This document shows positions 59,238 to 64,000 of a DNA stretch of 64,000 bases, one piece after another; the stretch's first letter is position 1, and each line of letters opens with the position of its first letter. A model generated the notes under the pieces. That model was not told where the DNA came from. It did no database searches and saw only the letters and a list, made by a program, of their open reading frames with translations. This DNA is from Pseudomonas sp. StFLB209 (lineage in GTDB: Bacteria; Pseudomonadota; Gammaproteobacteria; Pseudomonadales; Pseudomonadaceae): NCBI RefSeq assembly GCF_000829415.1, contig NZ_AP014637.1, positions 5,783,001 through 5,847,000 on the forward strand, written 5' to 3'. The position numbers and the translations under genes are program-made.

Positions 59238-60526
59238 AACCGATGCCTGTCCTGACTATTCTCGGCATGACCGTGCTGCTCAGTGCCTGTGGCGGCGAAG
59301 CTGACAGCACCCAGGCCCGCGGCCCGGACCCGAAGCTGCCGGAGCCGCAGCGCGGCCTGCTGCCGAGCATGAAAATCGCCGAGCCAGCCGAATGGGGCAG
59401 CGAGAAGCCCACGGTGCCGGAAGGCTTCAGCATCACCGCGATTGCCACGGACCTGAAGATTCCGCGCCAGACGCTGGTACTGCCCAACGGCGATATCCTG
59501 ATCGCCGAGGGCCGTGGCGGCAACGCCGCCAAACTCAAGCCCAAAGACGTGATCGCCAGCTACATCAAGGCCCAGGGCAATACCAAGGTCAAAGGCGGCA
59601 ACCGGTTGACCCTGCTGCGCGATGCCGACGGTGACGGCCAGTTTGAGGTGCAGACGGTGTTTGCCGACAACCTCAACGCGCCCTACGGCCTGGCCTTTGC
59701 CGATGGCAAGCTGTACGTCGCCAACCAAGACGCGCTGGTGCGTTTCGACTATCAGGATGGCCAGACCAAAGCCAGCGGGGCGCCGGTCAAGCTCACCGAC
59801 CTGCCCTCGGCGATCAACCATCACTGGACCAAAGCGATGACCATCAGCCCTGACGGGCGCTATCTGTACGTGGGCATCGGCTCGAACAGCAACGTGACCG
59901 AGCGCGGCATGGAAGTGGAGATCGACCGCGCCATGGTCTGGCAGATCGATGCTGAAACCGGCGCGCACAAACCCTACGCCACCGGCCTGCGCAACCCCAC
60001 AGCCCTGGCCGTCCAGCCAGGCACCGGTAAACTCTGGACGGTGGTCAATGAGCGCGACGAACTTGGCCCGGACCTGGTTCCCGACTACCTGACCTCGGTA
60101 CAGCAAGGCGGTTTCTACGGCTGGCCATGGAGCTACTGGGGCCAGAACGTCGACACCCGCGCCCAGCCACAGAACCCGGAAAAAGTCGCTGCGGCGATCA
60201 AACCCGACTACAGCCTGGGCTCACACGTCGCCGCGCTGGGTCTGGATTTTTCCATTGCAGCGATGGGCGAACGCTTTGCCAACGGCGTGTTCGTGGGCGA
60301 GCACGGCAGCTGGAACCGCGACAACCCGGTGGGCTACAAGGTGATCTTCGTGCCGTTCAATGACGGTCGCCCGGCGGGTGAACCGGTGGACTTCGCCACC
60401 GGCTTTCGGGGTAACGACGGCAAGACCCGCGGCCGCCCGGTAGGTGTAACGGTAGACCCGCGCGGCGCGCTGATCATTGCCGATGACCTGGCCAATACCG
60501 TGTGGCGGGTGACGCGTAATCAGTAG
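59234..60526 (+). CDS. Sorbosone-dehydrogenase-family lipoprotein (PQQ-type beta-propeller)
   Basis: The 430-residue protein has a lipoprotein signal with lipobox LSAC (cysteine 19) and a six-bladed propeller of the glucose/L-sorbosone dehydrogenase family (ITAIATDLKIPRQTLVLPNGDI, YGLAFADGKLYVAN, WTVVNERDELGPDLVPDYL, GEHGSWNRDNPVGYKV). Members are periplasmic, often PQQ-dependent aldose dehydrogenases; the conserved NERDE and EHGSWNR blocks are present. It overlaps the DUF2231-like gene by ATGA. It is followed by repeats. Confidence 0.87.
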   Translation: MKPMPVLTILGMTVLLSACGGEADSTQARGPDPKLPEPQRGLLPSMKIAEPAEWGSEKPTVPEGFSITAIATDLKIPRQTLVLPNGDILIAEGRGGNAAKLKPKDVIASYIKAQGNTKVKGGNRLTLLRDADGDGQFEVQTVFADNLNAPYGLAFADGKLYVANQDALVRFDYQDGQTKASGAPVKLTDLPSAINHHWTKAMTISPDGRYLYVGIGSNSNVTERGMEVEIDRAMVWQIDAETGAHKPYATGLRNPTALAVQPGTGKLWTVVNERDELGPDLVPDYLTSVQQGGFYGWPWSYWGQNVDTRAQPQNPEKVAAAIKPDYSLGSHVAALGLDFSIAAMGERFANGVFVGEHGSWNRDNPVGYKVIFVPFNDGRPAGEPVDFATGFRGNDGKTRGRPVGVTVDPRGALIIADDLANTVWRVTRNQ

Positions 60527-60545
60527 GGCCGACCGGGCTGCGATC

Positions 60546-60709
60546 CGCTTTAGCCGCAATACTGTTCAGTTAAGTACTGCATGCCTTTGTAGGAGCGACC
60601 TTGGTCGCGAAGAGGGCGGCACATTCGCAGCAGATGTAGTGTTTTTACTGGCCTCTTCGCGAGCAGAGCTCGCTCCCACCGGGTCCGCAGTGCTTATCTG
60701 AACAGTATT
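60546..60709 (+). repeat. MITE-like REP element, copy A
   Basis: The element is bounded by 22-base inverted repeats at 60558-60579 and 60688-60709 that match at 20 positions (left starts AATACTGTTCAGTTAAG). Inside are two opposed REP halves (GGAGCGACCTTGGTCGCGAA and CGCGAGCAGAGCTCGCTCCC). It is followed head to tail by copy B. Confidence 0.7.
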
Positions 60710-60845
60710 GGCTTTAGCCGCAATACTGTTCGGTTAAGTACACAAATCTCGGTGGGAGGCAGCTCTGCTGGCGAAGACAGCGGCACATTCACAGCAGATG
60801 CAGTGATTTTACTGGCCTCTTCGCGAGCAAGCTCGCTCCTACAAC
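60710..60845 (+). repeat. MITE-like REP element, copy B (right end missing)
   Basis: Its first 32 bases match copy A (60546-60577) at 30 positions, starting GGCTTTAGCCGCAATACTG. The inner REP pair ends TTCGCGAGCAAGCTCGCTCC, but the right inverted repeat is missing. With copy A this fills the 334-base gap between the dehydrogenase-like and TetR genes. Confidence 0.7.
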
Positions 60846-60860
60846 TGACACGCCTCGGGC

Positions 60861-61610
60861 CTACGGACACAATGGCACCTCTTGCATGGATCGGCTGGCA
60901 CCCAGCCTGCCCGCTTCGCGCTCCGAAACCCAGGATCGCAAGGTCAGGCGCATCTGCCCGAGCAATATTTCCCGTACCCGCTGCATGCGCTCAGAATCGA
61001 CGCTGTCCCACTCCATGATGCCCAGCATCTGGCGACGCAGGGTACGCATGGCCATGCTCTGACTGTTGAGCGCAAACGCGCGCATCCGGGTGCGCTCGTC
61101 GTCAACCGGCAAGCCGGTCAGACGCCCCACCAAACCGGTGGTGACGGCGTTCAGAGGCGCGTACAGCTTTTTGTGCATGATTGCATCGGTGTCGAACATG
61201 CCCAAGCCGACCACCTCTCTGGCCATGAACAGATACCAGGCTTCAGCTTGCGGGCTGTCTTGGACAAAGCCGATAAAGCCGCCCAACAGTTGCAGATAAG
61301 CCTCGATCAACTGCACGTCACTGCTGGCACGATTGTGCAATACAGCTTCGGCATGCTGCACCGCCCCTGCAAGCTGCTCGCGAATCTTCGTGATGATGTC
61401 CTCGATACAGGCGTGATACAGCCCTTCCTTGTTATCGAAGTAATACTTCAGGGCCGGCGCATTGAGCCCGGCCTCACTGGCGATATCGCGGGTGGAGGCG
61501 CCTTCGAAGCCACGTTCGCCAAACAGCCGCAAGCCGGTTTCGATCAATCGGGCGCGAGTGTCCGTACCGCGTTGATAGCCGCCTCCAGCAGTGCTTTTGT
61601 GTCGGGGCAT
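60861..61610 (-). CDS. TetR-family regulator with CecR/CerR-type C-terminus
   Basis: The 249-residue protein has an N-terminal TetR helix-turn-helix (RLIETGLRLFGERGFEGAST; RDIASEAGLNAPALKYYFDN) and a longer C-terminal domain (QAEAWYLFMAREVVGLGMFD) like CecR/YbiH regulators, which control transport and multidrug genes. I chose the ATG at 61610 following AAGGAT; a TTG two codons upstream is possible. No regulated gene adjoins it on its strand; the target is unknown. Confidence 0.86.
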   Translation of the reverse strand: MPRHKSTAGGGYQRGTDTRARLIETGLRLFGERGFEGASTRDIASEAGLNAPALKYYFDNKEGLYHACIEDIITKIREQLAGAVQHAEAVLHNRASSDVQLIEAYLQLLGGFIGFVQDSPQAEAWYLFMAREVVGLGMFDTDAIMHKKLYAPLNAVTTGLVGRLTGLPVDDERTRMRAFALNSQSMAMRTLRRQMLGIMEWDSVDSERMQRVREILLGQMRLTLRSWVSEREAGRLGASRSMQEVPLCP

Positions 61611-61897
61611 GAGCAATCCTTGTCTGAAAACCTCTTGGAAACATATCGACTGATATGAATGTGCTTGCCGATCATCCTGTCGACCGACCCAGCGCTTGGA
61701 CTGCCTCGATTGCGCAAAGGTCCATCTGCGGCAAGCCCGGTCGACCGATCCGGCCGCAGAGCCCGATACTATGCGCGAATCATTACACCTCAGGCATGCT
61801 ACAGGTCACTTCGACCTGCAGCAGTCGGCAAGTCTGACCGGCCTTCAACGGCTGCTGGCATTGCAGCGCGGGTTCCTTTTAGCAAGCCGGGCATGAA

Positions 61898-63736
61898 TCA
61901 GTGCAGCTGCGCTTCAACCGCACTGACGTTCTTTCTCTGCAGCAAAATCCTCATCATGCGCCGCGCCCAGTGGGTTCCGGCGGCACGCCAGCGCAGCAAC
62001 GAAAGCCCCAGCGCCAGCAGGTAGATCTGCGGCAACAGGTACAGGGCGTTGGTCACGGCGTGCAGAGTACCCTGGCGGTTGAACGCGAACTTCAGCCAGC
62101 GCCAGTCCGGCCACATTTCGGCCGTCGGATACAAGGCCATGAATACTGCCAGCCACAGCATGCCAGGCACGCCCAGCGTCAGAATGCGCGCCCAGCGCCC
62201 CGCCGCCCAGGCCCATAACCGCGGGAACAACAGCGGCAGGCTAAAGCGGTTGAACACGATTGCAGCGCCGAACCACAGCAGCATCCCCACGCCCAATCCC
62301 TGATTGGCGGCCTGCAACAGTTGCATGTAGACCCGCTTGCCGACTGTTTGCGGCTCACCGAGCAGCGCCAGGATCCCCAGCTTGCCGGTGCCGGGCTCCG
62401 GCAGGCCGGTGAGATAGAAGCTCATCACCAGATACACAACAAACAGCACCGCCGTCAGCGGCAGCGACAGGCCCAGCACGGCAGCAGGCCGCAAGCGGTG
62501 GCGGGTGGCGACGATGTGCCGGAAGGTCTCGGCACGCTTGTGCAGAAACTCCAGCCCATCCTCCGGATCAATGATGCCTTGCAGCACCGGGGTGGTCTGG
62601 TCGATAGGCCGCTGTTGCTCGTTCTCGGCAATCAACTGGCGGGCGATCTTCGAACTGGAGGCCCGGTGGATGGCCTGGATGTCCGTCGTGTCCTGCATCG
62701 AGGCCAGCAGTTTCTTGAAATTGCCATTGAGCACGCCGTCGAGGTACATCGGGATCGGCGGCAGCCCCACAAAGCGGCAGGTCCCGGTGCTGCCCTCATG
62801 GGACACCTCGGCCTCGGCGGCCGGTACGTGACCGGTCGCGGTGAATAGCCGTGGGTCCGGGTGATCCGCCTGGGCCTGGTCGACGACAAACACTGCCGCG
62901 TTGTTGGGGCCATTGACCGACTCGCCAATCACCGGCTCCAGCCAGTCGGCGCTGAGGTTGCGCCAAGCGTAATGGACCTGCAGATCGACATGCACCTCCA
63001 GGCGGTACTCGTGAATCAGTTCACCGGCCCCCTCGCACGGCGCGCAGCGCACCTGGCCCTGGTCGCACGCCGTGCAGCGCACCACGCCACGGGCATTGCA
63101 GTCCGGGCATGGCGTGGTGCGCTGGCCGTGGCATTTGTGGCAGCGATCGGCAGGCAGCAGCCCGCCCTGACAACTGCAACGGTGATTGCCGTACTGGCCG
63201 GTCCCGCCACAGTAACCACAGCGACGCCGCTCGGGCTCATGGCCGGTGCCGGAGCAATAGTGGCAATGCAGATGACAGCCGCCCCGGCAACGAGCGCAAC
63301 GCACTTCGGCATGCCCGGCGCAGGCGCTGCAGTGCACCACGCCGTGGCCGTTGCAGTCAGTGCACTGCTCACGGGTGCAGAAACGCTCGGCATCGACCGT
63401 CAACAGGACTTGGCCTGGCCTGCGGTAGTGGTCGACGTCGTTGCTCAGATGCTGGTAGATCAGCGGCCGGAAATGGCCCGGGTTAGCCAGCAACCGTTCA
63501 CGCCGGGCCTGCAGCACCTGGTCCAGATAATCACGGTTGCAGTGTTCGCCGGTCAGTTGCCGAACCCGCCGCGAGGCCACCTGGCAACTGAGGGTCGAGG
63601 TGACGGTGTAGGTGACATCGGCCCTGTGTGGCCGGACCGCTGCGACCGTGAAAGGGGCCGCTGGCGCGACCCCGAAAGCATCCTGCGCCCTGGCGCGCAG
63701 CGCTGCGGCAATGGCATTGTCCGTGATGACCTGCAT
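61898..63736 (-). CDS. Cysteine-rich zinc-ribbon membrane protein of unknown function
   Basis: The 612-residue protein has an N-terminal domain, then a block of about ten CxxC pairs between residues 119 and 235 (CTDCNGHGVVHC, CSACAGH, CHYCSGTG, CGYCGGTG, CHKCHGQ, CPDCNARG, CTACDQG, CAPCEGAG), which resembles the DnaJ-type zinc finger repeated several times, a soluble middle region, and four or five C-terminal membrane spans (from about residue 420, with FVVYLVMSFYLTGL). I chose the ATG at 63736, five bases after AAGGA; an ATG at 63742 would leave no spacing. I know no named family with this domain order. Confidence 0.78.
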   Translation of the reverse strand: MQVITDNAIAAALRARAQDAFGVAPAAPFTVAAVRPHRADVTYTVTSTLSCQVASRRVRQLTGEHCNRDYLDQVLQARRERLLANPGHFRPLIYQHLSNDVDHYRRPGQVLLTVDAERFCTREQCTDCNGHGVVHCSACAGHAEVRCARCRGGCHLHCHYCSGTGHEPERRRCGYCGGTGQYGNHRCSCQGGLLPADRCHKCHGQRTTPCPDCNARGVVRCTACDQGQVRCAPCEGAGELIHEYRLEVHVDLQVHYAWRNLSADWLEPVIGESVNGPNNAAVFVVDQAQADHPDPRLFTATGHVPAAEAEVSHEGSTGTCRFVGLPPIPMYLDGVLNGNFKKLLASMQDTTDIQAIHRASSSKIARQLIAENEQQRPIDQTTPVLQGIIDPEDGLEFLHKRAETFRHIVATRHRLRPAAVLGLSLPLTAVLFVVYLVMSFYLTGLPEPGTGKLGILALLGEPQTVGKRVYMQLLQAANQGLGVGMLLWFGAAIVFNRFSLPLLFPRLWAWAAGRWARILTLGVPGMLWLAVFMALYPTAEMWPDWRWLKFAFNRQGTLHAVTNALYLLPQIYLLALGLSLLRWRAAGTHWARRMMRILLQRKNVSAVEAQLH

Positions 63737-63854
63737 ATTCATCCTTGATCCCGGTTGACGGCCGCACACCTTCGGTACGCAATCCGGACGCTTTGTCACT
63801 TGGGCGTAGAAAAAATTCCCCGCAAGAGTGCCGACTGCTTCACATAACTGCCGG

Positions 63855-64000
63855 TCAGCCAGGCTTGCGCTCGCTCTGTTCAGCGTTCAGTGCCGCCAGC
63901 GCGACCCGGCCTGCGGCCAGATCCCAGGCACCGGTTCCGACACTCTTGAACACCGCCGGGCGGGTAACGGCTTGCGGGCTGCGCAACGCCGCAGCCAATG
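63855..64000 (-). CDS. Ornithine cyclodeaminase/mu-crystallin-family protein, partial (3' end)
   Basis: The window ends inside this gene. The last 48 codons read ...VTRPAVFKSVGTGAWDLAAG...SERKPG before the TGA at 63855-63857. The block VFKSVGTGAWDLAA matches the C-terminus of ornithine cyclodeaminase, Delta1-pyrroline-2-carboxylate reductase and related proteins. The rest, including the cofactor-binding domain, lies beyond position 64000, so the exact enzyme cannot be stated. Confidence 0.7.
   Translation of the reverse strand, partial: LAAALRSPQAVTRPAVFKSVGTGAWDLAAGRVALAALNAEQSERKPG

Noticed and set aside
60546..60845. Repeated units that could suggest a CRISPR array
   Set aside because: The period is about 164 bases with internal REP palindromes and no uniform short repeats or spacers.
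61655..61896. Small overlapping frames of 60-80 codons between the TetR gene and the cysteine-rich gene
   Set aside because: They lack ribosome binding sites and recognisable features; the 287-base gap holds nothing else I can identify.

Overview
The window reads as a GC-rich chromosomal segment of a fluorescent or putida-type Pseudomonas. The evidence is the gene content (antABC with antR, OprD-family porins, a FecIRA-type iron-starvation cassette, nirBD, rlhA, topB), the REP-type intergenic repeats built around GAGCAAGCTCGCTCCCAC, and AACAACAA-type Crc/Hfq motifs at several ribosome binding sites. I see no tRNA, rRNA, CRISPR array, prophage, insertion sequence or plasmid function. It looks like a metabolically flexible accessory-rich stretch of core chromosome.

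Layout. 1-1830: permease and ATPase of an iron/siderophore/cobalamin-type ABC importer. 1827-5850: an uncharacterised catabolic cluster (RraA-like aldolase, 2-hydroxyacid dehydrogenase, MFS symporter, IclR regulator) with a pair of matching boxes in its divergent promoter. 6096-10605: anthranilate 1,2-dioxygenase antABC and its divergent AraC activator antR, which make catechol from anthranilate. 10882-14194: rlhA (23S rRNA hydroxylation), an HD-domain protein and a GNAT acetyltransferase. 14278-17585: assimilatory nitrite reductase nirBD behind a sigma-54-like promoter and a leader containing an intrinsic terminator. 17745-23023: two OprD porins of equal length flanking a convergent/divergent two-component system; both porin promoters share a 28-bp box. 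23214-25217: topB. 25244-30238: a sigma-54 activator divergent from a Gfo/Idh/MocA dehydrogenase, a TIM-barrel isomerase and an orphan sugar-binding protein, with twin activator sites and an excellent -24/-12 promoter.

30311-40021: small conserved proteins, a YghX-type hydrolase, an ECF sigma/FecR/TonB-receptor cassette, then a second TonB receptor followed by two tandem DUF4198 periplasmic proteins whose mature forms start with histidine; Fur-like boxes precede the cassette and the second DUF4198 gene. 40266-43548: DCC protein, MarR regulator with a perfect 18-bp operator, methyltransferase, AraC regulator and LysE exporter. 43677-49053: MetA-pathway-type outer-membrane protein, AraC regulator, MFS transporter and GMC alcohol oxidoreductase, probably one uptake/oxidation module. 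49216-53724: an EF-hand-like membrane-anchored protein, then an exported alpha/beta hydrolase and an MFS exporter that share a compound upstream element with the LysR gene beside them. 53695-58605: AzlCD, LysR, PP2C phosphatase, PEP-mutase-family enzyme, lipoprotein. 58809-60526: a membrane protein and a sorbosone-dehydrogenase-like lipoprotein. 60546-60845: a tandem MITE-like REP element. 60861-64000: TetR/CecR-type regulator, a large cysteine-rich zinc-ribbon membrane protein of unknown function, and the 3' end of an ornithine-cyclodeaminase-family gene.

Taken together the region couples nutrient entry (porins, TonB receptors, ABC and MFS carriers) to dedicated oxidation pathways, each with a local regulator. 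The best candidates for undescribed biology are the porin/two-component locus with its shared promoter box, the TonB receptor with twin His-terminal DUF4198 proteins, the sigma-54 sugar/polyol operon without a transporter core, the LysR compound operator, and the cysteine-rich membrane protein. All family assignments come from reading motifs in the translated sequence; no database search was run.
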